From Parapedobacter sp037190485 (lineage in GTDB: Bacteria; Bacteroidota; Bacteroidia; Sphingobacteriales; Sphingobacteriaceae), in assembly GCA_037190485.1 (NCBI GenBank), contig JBBCJB010000037.1:93801-157800 (forward strand): a DNA stretch of 64,000 nucleotides, read 5' to 3'. The notes under the pieces are model-generated. The model did not search any database. It was given only the letters and a program-made list of their open reading frames with translations, and was not told the origin of the DNA. Positions 17,853 to 25,513 of this stretch are shown piece by piece; positions within the stretch are counted from its first letter, which is position 1; each line of letters starts with the position of its first letter. Position numbers and translations under genes: made by a program.

Positions 17853-19022
17853 ATGAAGATTACCGAAATCGAATGCAAGGTATTGCAGATACCGGATTTG
17901 AAGGAAAATGCCACGTCGTCCTCCCAGGATGACCTCGTCGTGATCGTTCACACGGATGAAGGGGTGTATGGGGTAGGTGAGACGGATACAGGGCCGTGGT
18001 TGGCCAAGGCGGCGATCGAGGCCCCCGGCAGCCACACCATGGCGATGGGTATGCGCGACCTGTTGATCGGCATGGATCCATTCGATACCGCCGCCATCTG
18101 GGAAAAGCTGTATACGTATACCTGTATGAGCGGCCGACGGGGGGGCGTCATCTGCGCGATGGGCGCCATCGACATGGCCTTATGGGACATCAAGGGAAAG
18201 GCGTTGGGACTGCCTGTCTATAAGCTGCTTGGTGGAGCCGTCAAGGATTCGATCACCCCGTATGCGTCGCTGCAACCCTATGGCGAAAGCGTCACCGCTT
18301 ATGGCGATTCGCTGGTGTCGTGGATAACGCGTGCAAAGGCTTACGGGTATTCGGCTGCCAAGATCGAGTGTACGTTGGCAGGCCCGTACAACCATAGCGG
18401 CTTGCGTGGGAGCGACGAGGAGATGACCGATATCATCCGGTCGTGTCGCCGGGCCGTCGGGCCCGATATGCAGATCATGGTAGACGTGCAATACCTGTGG
18501 TACGATGCCCACACGGCGTTGAGAACCCTCCGGAAATGGGAAGATCTGGACATATTTTTCGTGGAAACGCCACTGCAGATCGATAACCTGGAGGGCTATG
18601 CGATACTGGCCAGGGAAGCCCCGATGCGAATTGCGGCCGGCGAATGGCAAAACACGCGATTCGAGTTCATCGATTTGATGGACAAGGGGTTGGTGGGCGT
18701 GGCCCAGCCCGACGTGGGTAGGGTAGGCGGGCTGACCGAGGCCATGCGTGTATGCCATATGGCCCAGGACAGGGGACGCCTTATCGTACCCCATTGCTGG
18801 AAATCCGGTATCGGCATCGCCGCCACGGCACACCTGGCGTTTGCCACCCCCAATTGTCCGATGATCGAATACCTGCCAGTCGAAATGTGCGATTCGGCAT
18901 TGCGCGTGGAATTGGTCGCCGAACCGCTGACGATGGTGGATGGCGCAATCACGTTGCCGGACAAGCCTGGGCTGGGCATCACCTTGAATCGGGAAGCGTT
19001 GGCCAACTACACGGTGGATTGA
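17853..19022 (+). CDS. Mandelate racemase/muconate lactonizing enzyme family, probable acid-sugar dehydratase
   Basis: 389 residues of the enolase superfamily. The N-terminal capping domain (about 1-125) is followed by a TIM barrel whose metal ligands are Asp211 (MVDVQ), Glu238 (FVETP) and Glu264 (AAGEW). A general base His314 (VPHCWKSG) and partner Asp287 (QPDVGRVGG) form the His-Asp dyad of the mandelate-racemase subgroup. The second-strand motif is Lys170-x-Glu172 (KIE) rather than the common KxK. It most likely dehydrates the aldonate to a 2-keto-3-deoxy sugar acid; the substrate is unknown. The stop overlaps the MFS start (TGATG). Confidence 0.88.
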   Translation: MKITEIECKVLQIPDLKENATSSSQDDLVVIVHTDEGVYGVGETDTGPWLAKAAIEAPGSHTMAMGMRDLLIGMDPFDTAAIWEKLYTYTCMSGRRGGVICAMGAIDMALWDIKGKALGLPVYKLLGGAVKDSITPYASLQPYGESVTAYGDSLVSWITRAKAYGYSAAKIECTLAGPYNHSGLRGSDEEMTDIIRSCRRAVGPDMQIMVDVQYLWYDAHTALRTLRKWEDLDIFFVETPLQIDNLEGYAILAREAPMRIAAGEWQNTRFEFIDLMDKGLVGVAQPDVGRVGGLTEAMRVCHMAQDRGRLIVPHCWKSGIGIAATAHLAFATPNCPMIEYLPVEMCDSALRVELVAEPLTMVDGAITLPDKPGLGITLNREALANYTVD

Positions 19023-20269
19023 TGGGTCGCCACAGCTTTCTGGCGGGCGTAGCGGCCCTGGGCGGCTTTCTCTTCGGTTTTGACACCGCGGTGATCTCCG
19101 GCGCGTTGCGCTCGCTTATCGATTTCTTCGCACTGGAAGACAGGCCAGCGATGCAGGGGTGGTTGGTGAGTTCGGTGGTGCTGGGCAGTATTGTTGGGGC
19201 AGCGTTGTCAGGGCGCTTAGCGGACAGGCTTGGGCGCAAAAAGACATTAGCCTGGGCGGGCATCGGATTCGCCGCGTCCGCATTGGGCACTTTTTTCTGT
19301 CAAGGGTTCGCCGAGTTCATCGCGCTGCGATTGCTCGCAGGCGTGGCGGTCGGTCTCGCGGCGATGGTATCCCCGCTATACATCGCGGAAATATCGCCTG
19401 AACGGATCCGGGGGCGGATGATGGCGTTGAACCAATTGGCCCTGACAATCGGCATCTTGGTGGCCTACCTTTCAAACGAGGCGATTGCCAGTTGGCTGCA
19501 TTCATCAACTGGGAATGCCTTTTGGGGTCTTGGATCAATTGAAATCTGGAGGCTCATGTTGGGAGCGGTTCTCTTGCCAGCCATCGTGTTCCTGGTGTTG
19601 TTGGCCGGCGTGCCGGAAAGCCCGGCCGCTGGCCGGATAGCCCCAGGCATTTCGATTTTCAGTGGGCTTTTCCGCGTCCCGCAGCGACGTTCGACGCTGA
19701 TGGTGCTGTACTTGGCCATCATCTCCCAGCTCAGTGGCATCGACCTGGTGCTCCATTACGGTCCCTTGATTCTGGAGCGGGCCGGCTTCTCGTTCGCAGA
19801 ATCGCTCGGCGGGCAACTCACTTTCGGGGTCGTACTGGTCATCTTCACCGTTTTGGCGATGTGGAAAGTGGACACCCTTGGACGCAGGCCGTTGCTGTTG
19901 GTCGGCAACACCGGCATCTGCTTGGCCCTGGCATTCGCCGGTTACTTCTTTACGGGTTCCGGATCGTCCGAGCAAGGCCTGTTGGTTGCCTTGGCCGCAT
20001 TCGTGGCGTTTTTCGCGCTATCGATGGGCCCTATACCTTGGATCGTCATGGCCGAGTTGTTTCCTACGCCCGTGCGCGGGCAGGGCATGGCACTGGCCAC
20101 GTTGTCCCTTTTCGGTGCGAATTGGGTCATCGCCCAGCTATTCCCCTTGGGCTTGGCATGGTTCGGTGAATCCGTATCGTTCTGGATACTGGCGACGTTG
20201 ACCCTGCCGACCTTTTATTTCGTCTGGAAAATCCTGCCGGAAACCAAAGGAAGGGCTTTGGTGCACTGA
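19022..20269 (+). CDS. MFS sugar porter family permease
   Basis: 415 residues with 12 predicted membrane segments. The frame is open far upstream inside the dehydratase gene, but the real start is ATG 19022, which overlaps that gene's stop and begins the first helix (SFLAGVAALGGFLFGFDTAVISGAL). Sugar-porter signatures are GRLADRLGRKKTL between TM2 and TM3, PESPAAG after TM6 and PETKGR at the end. It should move a monosaccharide or small sugar acid across the inner membrane for the preceding oxidative enzymes. Confidence 0.92.
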   Translation: MGRHSFLAGVAALGGFLFGFDTAVISGALRSLIDFFALEDRPAMQGWLVSSVVLGSIVGAALSGRLADRLGRKKTLAWAGIGFAASALGTFFCQGFAEFIALRLLAGVAVGLAAMVSPLYIAEISPERIRGRMMALNQLALTIGILVAYLSNEAIASWLHSSTGNAFWGLGSIEIWRLMLGAVLLPAIVFLVLLAGVPESPAAGRIAPGISIFSGLFRVPQRRSTLMVLYLAIISQLSGIDLVLHYGPLILERAGFSFAESLGGQLTFGVVLVIFTVLAMWKVDTLGRRPLLLVGNTGICLALAFAGYFFTGSGSSEQGLLVALAAFVAFFALSMGPIPWIVMAELFPTPVRGQGMALATLSLFGANWVIAQLFPLGLAWFGESVSFWILATLTLPTFYFVWKILPETKGRALVH

Positions 20270-20300
20270 TCCATATGTATTGTTTTATTAACCCTTTTTT

Positions 20301-22406
20301 ATGAAATTCCAATTGATTATGAGCCGTATCCCCTTGCTGTTAGCCGTCGCTTTCGGCATCGCACCGTACGCAATGACTACATCCGCCCAAACCATAGATC
20401 CATCCGTCTTCTCGCTCGATGGGAAAGACAACATCGTTGCCGAAGAGAATTTCGGTATCATCAATGGCAAAGTAACCACGAGGGTGCACTACCGTGACGT
20501 CGGCGGCGTCAGCGGCCTGTTTTCCCCTCCGTACGCGAGTTCAGACTTTTTGCTCGAAATACGGCTGTTTGGCGAGCAGGTCGCTACTTCCACCTACACA
20601 TGGAGTCCGTTTGAGGTTATCCGGGAGGGCAACCTGCATGGGATATCGGTGAAGACGAATACCGTCTTGATCGAGGGTACACGCACGGGAGTGATGGCCT
20701 TGACGTTATTCAATACAACCGATAAACCGCTCGTCGTACCGATCCAATTCCACGTGCAAGGCGGTTTGGATCGTGTCGAGAACTGGGAGTTCCATCGCCC
20801 AAAGGGTGACCGAAAAACCGACGTGACCGTGAAGGGCGGATCGATGGTGCGGACGAACGATCGTGGATTCGTGGCACTGCGGTCGGATGTGCCTGACCTG
20901 GATTGGTTTGGCTTGGCTTTTCGCTGGGAGGCCAAGCCAGTGTTGCCGGCAAACACAGCCCAGACGTACCATATCGGCTTTGAAATCGGAGGAAGTGACA
21001 AAACACCGGGCCATCGCCTGGATTCGGTATTTGCCGATATCCGCGCGGCCGTAAACCACACGCGCGAAAGCTTTGCCGATAAGGTCAACGAACTGTTCAC
21101 CCGCCTGCCGCGTTTCACCGCGAGCGACAAACGGCTGGAGGCGTATTACTATCGTTCGTTGGTCACCCTGTTCACCAACAAATGGGATATCCCTGAATTT
21201 ATCCTGCAGCCCTACTATGGCAGTGGCGGCATCATCGGGGGCTGCGTAGGCAATTACCTCTGGGAATTCGGGCTTCCTGCGCAGTTGTTCCCATTGATCG
21301 ACCCATCCGCTTCCAAAAGCCACATCAAGCAGTTCCTGAAGGTCGACATGACCAAGTACTACCTGTTCAACCCGATGACGGGGAATGGCGGGGGCGTGTG
21401 GTACCAGGTCAACCAAGACAAGATCGTGGAATTGATCTATTACTATGTGTTGCATACCGGTGATACGGCTTTCCTGGATGAAGTGGTGACGGGAAAATCG
21501 GTATACCAACATATGCTCGATAACGCGCTATTTGGCGATGACCTAAACAAACCGGTATCCTTGGTGGATTACGGTGCCGCAGGCGAAGATCACCTCGAAC
21601 TCCGAAGGGGATATCCGTACCGTGGCGTCATGCCCGACGTGAACGCGTTGCGGTACTTGACCTACCAACGTGCATTCGAATTGTCGCGGCTCACAGCCAA
21701 GCCGCTCCCGGCGTTGCTGGATCGGGCGGAAAAGCTGAAGGTACTTTTGAAGGAAGAACTATGGAGTGCCAGCGACAACTGGTTCCATTTCCGGAACGAA
21801 GGGAAAAAGGACATCCGCTGGACGAATTTCATGTATACGTTGATCGGCACAGGTGTCTTCGACTCCCATGTGGAGGCGGGATTGATGTCGCATTTCAATG
21901 ACCGTGAATTCCTGGGCGATTATGGCATCCATAGCATATCGAAGCTCGACCCGGCATACGACCAAGTGGATATCGATCATGGCGGTGGCGGCAGCTACAT
22001 GGCGTTCCCGCCGCTCATCTGCCAACGGCTGTTCAATGCGGGTTTCGCTTCGGAAGGCGAAGACCTGCTAAGCCGCCACCTTTGGTGGGCGGAAAGGTTG
22101 CCCTATTGGGGCGATTCGATGGTCGCCAATTTCATCGGTCACCGGGAGGACACCCCACTACAGAGCGATTTCGATTCCATAACGGGCGCCCAGACCTTTG
22201 TTTTCGGGATTTTCGGCGTCAGCGTTGCGCCTAACGGAACCATAACGGTCAAGCCGACCGCCTTGCAAATGGCCCAGGAAATGAAACTACAAGGCTTGAA
22301 CATCCTGGGCAAAACGCTGGATATCGAGGTCAGCGGCCCGGTTTTCCGCGTTACGGTCGACGGCGTGGAGCGCGTGGCGAAGATCGGGGAATCGATCGCA
22401 ATTTGA
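20301..22406 (+). CDS. Secreted (alpha/alpha)6-barrel glycoside hydrolase-like protein
   Basis: 701 residues with a signal peptide (LLLAVAFGIAPYAMTTSAQ). The N-terminal about 270 residues look like a beta-sandwich. From about 290 the sequence has helical-barrel features (RLEAYYYRSLVTLFTN, GNYLWEFGLPAQLFPLIDP, VDYGAAGEDHLELRRGYPYRGVMPDVNALRYLTYQRAFELS) resembling MGH1-, GH63- or trehalase-like glucosidases. Acidic residues in LWEFG and DYGAAGED are catalytic candidates. I cannot fix the family or substrate. It lies between the MFS porter and GH28 genes and should cleave an oligosaccharide in the periplasm. Confidence 0.72.
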   Translation: MKFQLIMSRIPLLLAVAFGIAPYAMTTSAQTIDPSVFSLDGKDNIVAEENFGIINGKVTTRVHYRDVGGVSGLFSPPYASSDFLLEIRLFGEQVATSTYTWSPFEVIREGNLHGISVKTNTVLIEGTRTGVMALTLFNTTDKPLVVPIQFHVQGGLDRVENWEFHRPKGDRKTDVTVKGGSMVRTNDRGFVALRSDVPDLDWFGLAFRWEAKPVLPANTAQTYHIGFEIGGSDKTPGHRLDSVFADIRAAVNHTRESFADKVNELFTRLPRFTASDKRLEAYYYRSLVTLFTNKWDIPEFILQPYYGSGGIIGGCVGNYLWEFGLPAQLFPLIDPSASKSHIKQFLKVDMTKYYLFNPMTGNGGGVWYQVNQDKIVELIYYYVLHTGDTAFLDEVVTGKSVYQHMLDNALFGDDLNKPVSLVDYGAAGEDHLELRRGYPYRGVMPDVNALRYLTYQRAFELSRLTAKPLPALLDRAEKLKVLLKEELWSASDNWFHFRNEGKKDIRWTNFMYTLIGTGVFDSHVEAGLMSHFNDREFLGDYGIHSISKLDPAYDQVDIDHGGGGSYMAFPPLICQRLFNAGFASEGEDLLSRHLWWAERLPYWGDSMVANFIGHREDTPLQSDFDSITGAQTFVFGIFGVSVAPNGTITVKPTALQMAQEMKLQGLNILGKTLDIEVSGPVFRVTVDGVERVAKIGESIAI

Positions 22407-22412
22407 TGTGCT

Positions 22413-23909
22413 ATGGAAAGATTACGAAGGCTATTGCGTACCGTCGCGTTGGCGACCGTAGGCTTTCTCCCTAGCGTGCCTGGTTGGGCCGTCGAGTACA
22501 ACATCCTCGACTACGGGGCCATCGGCGATGGTAGGGCAATCAACACATTGGCCATTAACCGGGCCATCGAGGCCTGCGCGGCCGATGGGGGTGGGCGGGT
22601 ACTTGTCCCGCCAGGGGTGTTCCGCAGCGGGACCATCACCTTGTTCAGCAACGTGGAGTTGCACTTGGCCATGGGCGCGGTGCTATTGGCCAGTACCGAT
22701 CGCGCTGATTTCCCGCGCCAAGCGCAGCCCGCATACCGCTCGTTGAAGGATCGGGGCGGGTGGTTCGCCTTGATCTACGCGCGGGAAGCCCATGACATCG
22801 CCATCACCGGGCTGGGCACCATCGATGGCAACGGCGCCCTGCAGGAGCCCGATCCCCGGCTGTTCGGGGGCGACCTGGATGGCCGACCGCGGAACATCTT
22901 GCTCATCTCCTGCAAAGGCATCCGCGTGGAAGGCGTGAAAATGCGCAACTCCGGCATGTGGAACCAACATTACCTGGATTGCGAAGACCTCCTCATCGAT
23001 AGGATCGAGGTGTTCAACCACGCCAATCGCAATAACGACGGCATCGACATCGATGGCTGCAGGCGGGTGGTCGTTTCCAATTCGATCATCGATTCGGACG
23101 ATGACGGCATCACGTTGAAAAGCACCGGCCCCGCGGCCACGGAAGACGTGGTCATCACCAATTGCGTGGTATCGAGTTTCTGCAACGCGATCAAGGCAGG
23201 GACGGAGTCTTCCGGCGGGTTCCGCAACATCGCCATCAGCAATTGCGTCGTGAAGCCGAGCCGGAGCCAAACGGAACCGATCTTCGACACGCCACGCCAT
23301 GGGATCACGGGCATATCGCTCGAAATCGTGGATGGCGGCACCATGGAAGGCATCAGCATCAGTAACGTGACCATCGAGGGGACGGAATGCCCGCTGTACA
23401 TCAGGCTGGGCAATCGGGCCAGGAAGTATGCGGAAGATGTGGCGACCCCTAGCGTGGGCACGATGCGCAACATCACCATCAATAACCTGGTGGCCTACGA
23501 CACCGGCAATTTCAGCAGCTCGATAACGGCCATCCCCGGGCACGCCATCGAAAACGTGCAGTTGAGCAATGTCCAGTTCTTCAATCGCGGGGGGGTGGCT
23601 CCCGGCGATTACATCCCGAAAGCGATCGAAGTCGCCGAAGACGAGCATGGGTATCCGCAACCGACGGTATGGGGCAACCTGCCGTCTTCCTTGCTGTTCA
23701 TCCGGCACGTCCGCAACCTGTCGTTGGTCGGCTTTCAATTCGGGGCTGAATCACGTGACCCGCGTGCACCCGTCGTCGCGGTCGATACCGATCGCCTGCT
23801 CATCACCAACGGCATGCATACCGGCCAACACGTCGGTGGCATCCCGTTCATCCATACCGATGGGATGGGGGAGCACCGCGTGGATATCCCGTTTGGGTGG
23901 CGCGAATGA
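22413..23909 (+). CDS. Glycoside hydrolase family 28 (polygalacturonase-like), right-handed beta-helix
   Basis: 498 residues with a signal peptide. The N-terminus has the GH28/pectin-lyase-like opening YNILDYGAIGDGRAINTLAINRAIEAC and VPPGVFRSGTITLFSNVELHL. The catalytic region carries NNDGIDIDGC and SDDDGITLKS, matching the GH28 Asp triad. The following canonical GHG motif is replaced by TESSGG, so substrate or mechanism may differ (rhamnogalacturonan or xylogalacturonan types vary here). It points to a pectin-like target for the whole locus. It is the last gene of the locus, only 6 nt after the previous one. Confidence 0.85.
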   Translation: MERLRRLLRTVALATVGFLPSVPGWAVEYNILDYGAIGDGRAINTLAINRAIEACAADGGGRVLVPPGVFRSGTITLFSNVELHLAMGAVLLASTDRADFPRQAQPAYRSLKDRGGWFALIYAREAHDIAITGLGTIDGNGALQEPDPRLFGGDLDGRPRNILLISCKGIRVEGVKMRNSGMWNQHYLDCEDLLIDRIEVFNHANRNNDGIDIDGCRRVVVSNSIIDSDDDGITLKSTGPAATEDVVITNCVVSSFCNAIKAGTESSGGFRNIAISNCVVKPSRSQTEPIFDTPRHGITGISLEIVDGGTMEGISISNVTIEGTECPLYIRLGNRARKYAEDVATPSVGTMRNITINNLVAYDTGNFSSSITAIPGHAIENVQLSNVQFFNRGGVAPGDYIPKAIEVAEDEHGYPQPTVWGNLPSSLLFIRHVRNLSLVGFQFGAESRDPRAPVVAVDTDRLLITNGMHTGQHVGGIPFIHTDGMGEHRVDIPFGWRE

Positions 23910-23954
23910 ACGACTCCCACTTTATCAAAACAATTCAAGCCGTCCGCCTGTAAT

Positions 23955-23962
23955 CAAAGGTA
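23955..23962 (-). promoter_or_regulatory. Minus-strand TACCTTTG box antisense to the PUL end (weak)
   Basis: CAAAGGTA on the plus strand is TACCTTTG on the minus strand, a full match to the -7 consensus, pointing back into the GH28 gene. No TTG at the right spacing is seen, so it is a weak candidate that may be chance. Confidence 0.15.
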
Positions 23963-23990
23963 AAGTCAATAATAAGAAAAGGAGGAAAAA

Positions 23991-24554
23991 ATGGCTGATG
24001 AATTGAAAGGACGGAAAGTCGCGATATTGACGGCAGATGGTTTCGAGGAAGTTGAATTGACAAGCCCGCGCGACGCCATCCAATTGGCGGGCGGGCAGAC
24101 CCACATCGTATCGCCCAAACGCGATGTGGTACGCGCCAAGAAGGGTAACGACTGGAGCCTCGATTTCGACGTGGATGTTCCCTTGGATCAAGCGAGCGCA
24201 GCAAACTATGATGCCCTATTGATTCCCGGAGGCGTGATCAATCCCGACAAGCTCCGCGTGAATGAACAGGCGTTAGGCTTCGTCAGGGCATTTTTCAAGG
24301 CTGGCAAACCGGTCGCCGCCATCTGTCATGGACCACAGGTGCTGATCGATGCGGAAGTGGTGGAAGGCCGGAAAATGACTTCCGTGAAAAATATCCGCAA
24401 AGACCTCGTCAATGCAGGCGTATCGTGGGAAGACAGCGCCGTGGTGGTCGATCAGGGGCTGGTGACCAGCCGTACCCCCGATGACCTGCCCGACTTCAAC
24501 GAAAAGATCATCGAGGAGTTCGCCGAAGGGAAACATGCCGAGCAACATGCGTAA
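23991..24554 (+). CDS. DJ-1/PfpI family protein (type 1 glutamine amidotransferase fold)
   Basis: 187 residues, cytoplasmic. The nucleophile elbow AICHGPQ places the reactive Cys at residue 112 with His113 next to it, and the conserved Glu occurs in DGFEEVEL near residue 19. The family includes PfpI-like deglycases/proteases and general stress proteins. A strong Shine-Dalgarno AGGAGG at 23979-23985 precedes the ATG, unusual here and matched only by hsp20, which suggests high expression under stress. It stands alone after the polysaccharide locus and converges on the SMP-30 gene. Confidence 0.9.
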   Translation: MADELKGRKVAILTADGFEEVELTSPRDAIQLAGGQTHIVSPKRDVVRAKKGNDWSLDFDVDVPLDQASAANYDALLIPGGVINPDKLRVNEQALGFVRAFFKAGKPVAAICHGPQVLIDAEVVEGRKMTSVKNIRKDLVNAGVSWEDSAVVVDQGLVTSRTPDDLPDFNEKIIEEFAEGKHAEQHA

Positions 24555-24561
24555 GGTGGGT

Positions 24562-24581
24562 AGGGGGTCATCGCACCCCCT
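24562..24581. terminator. Hairpin between convergent DJ-1/PfpI and SMP-30 genes
   Basis: AGGGGGT (24562-24568) pairs with ACCCCCT (24575-24581) over a CATCGC loop. It lies just past one stop codon and over the other gene's stop. T-tracts are poor, so it may be a weak bidirectional terminator. Confidence 0.4.
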
Positions 24582-25449
24582 TCACCGCCATTTTTAGCGT
24601 AAACACCTTATCGGTCGCGGTGATGAACAGGAAGTCGCGGTCCCTGCCGCCGAAACAGGCGTTGGCCGTCCAGTTGACCGGCACGTCGATGTGCTGGATG
24701 TGCTGGCCGTCGGGGCTGTACACATCGATCCCCTTGCCCGTGAGGTAGATATTCCCCCGCTCGTCGATCGTCATCCCGTCCGAACCCTGGGGCGCAAAGA
24801 ACCGGCGATCGGCGACCGAACCGTCGGCTTGGATGGCATAGCGGTAGATTTTCCGGTCACCGATATCGGCTACGTAAAGGTATTTCCCGTCGGGCGTGCC
24901 GATGATGCCATTCGGTTTCCGGAAGGCGTCGTCCAACCGGGTCAACGTTCCGTCGGTATCATAGCGATACAACGCCTGCGATTGCATCATCGGTTCGCTG
25001 CGCGCCCAATAGTCGCGTTGGTAATAGGGATCGGTGAAGTAGATGGTGCCGCTTGGGGATACCCACGCGTCATTGGGGCCGTTGAACAGCGAATCCCGGT
25101 AGTCGACCGCCAGTTTCTCGACTTGTTTGTCCATCCCGATGCGCCACAGTTCATAGCGTTCGTCGGCGCAGGCGATCAACCGGCCCTCGCGATCGAAATA
25201 CAGGCCATTGGATCGACCGGCGGGTTCCAAGAAAATCGAGAGTTCGCCGTCGGTGCCGTATTTCCAGATCCGGTCGTTGGGCTGATCGGTGAAGAAGACG
25301 TTCCCCTGGGCATCCACCGCGGGGCCCTCCGTGAACTTGAACCCCGCCGAGACCAATTGCAATTCGGCGCCCGGTGCCACCACCTGTGCCGAACACGTCA
25401 AACCATACCCGATAACCACTGAAAAGAAAATGTAACGCTTCATCTCCAT
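24568..25449 (-). CDS. Secreted SMP-30/gluconolactonase-family protein
   Basis: 293 residues with a signal peptide (RYIFFSVVIGYGLTCSAQ). The beta-propeller has KFTEGPAVDAQGNVFFTDQPNDRIWKY, GRSNGLYFDREGRLIACAD, GPNDAWVSPSGTIYFTDPYY, KPNGIIGTPDGKYLYVADIG and GSDGMTIDERGNIYLTG, giving the Glu, Asn and Asp metal ligands of the family. Unlike the copy in the polysaccharide locus it is exported, so it would hydrolyse a lactone or ester in the periplasm. An ATG two codons downstream (25443) is an alternative start. It forms its own minus-strand unit. Confidence 0.87.
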   Translation of the reverse strand: MEMKRYIFFSVVIGYGLTCSAQVVAPGAELQLVSAGFKFTEGPAVDAQGNVFFTDQPNDRIWKYGTDGELSIFLEPAGRSNGLYFDREGRLIACADERYELWRIGMDKQVEKLAVDYRDSLFNGPNDAWVSPSGTIYFTDPYYQRDYWARSEPMMQSQALYRYDTDGTLTRLDDAFRKPNGIIGTPDGKYLYVADIGDRKIYRYAIQADGSVADRRFFAPQGSDGMTIDERGNIYLTGKGIDVYSPDGQHIQHIDVPVNWTANACFGGRDRDFLFITATDKVFTLKMAVKGVR

Positions 25450-25513
25450 TTTTTATTTACCTTACCTTATTTAAAAACCATTAGCCATTAACCATTGCCA
25501 TTTAACATCCACA

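Noticed and set aside
18752..19021. N-terminal extension of the MFS porter
   Set aside because: These codons are a shadow of the dehydratase gene; the first transmembrane helix starts at the ATG at 19022.
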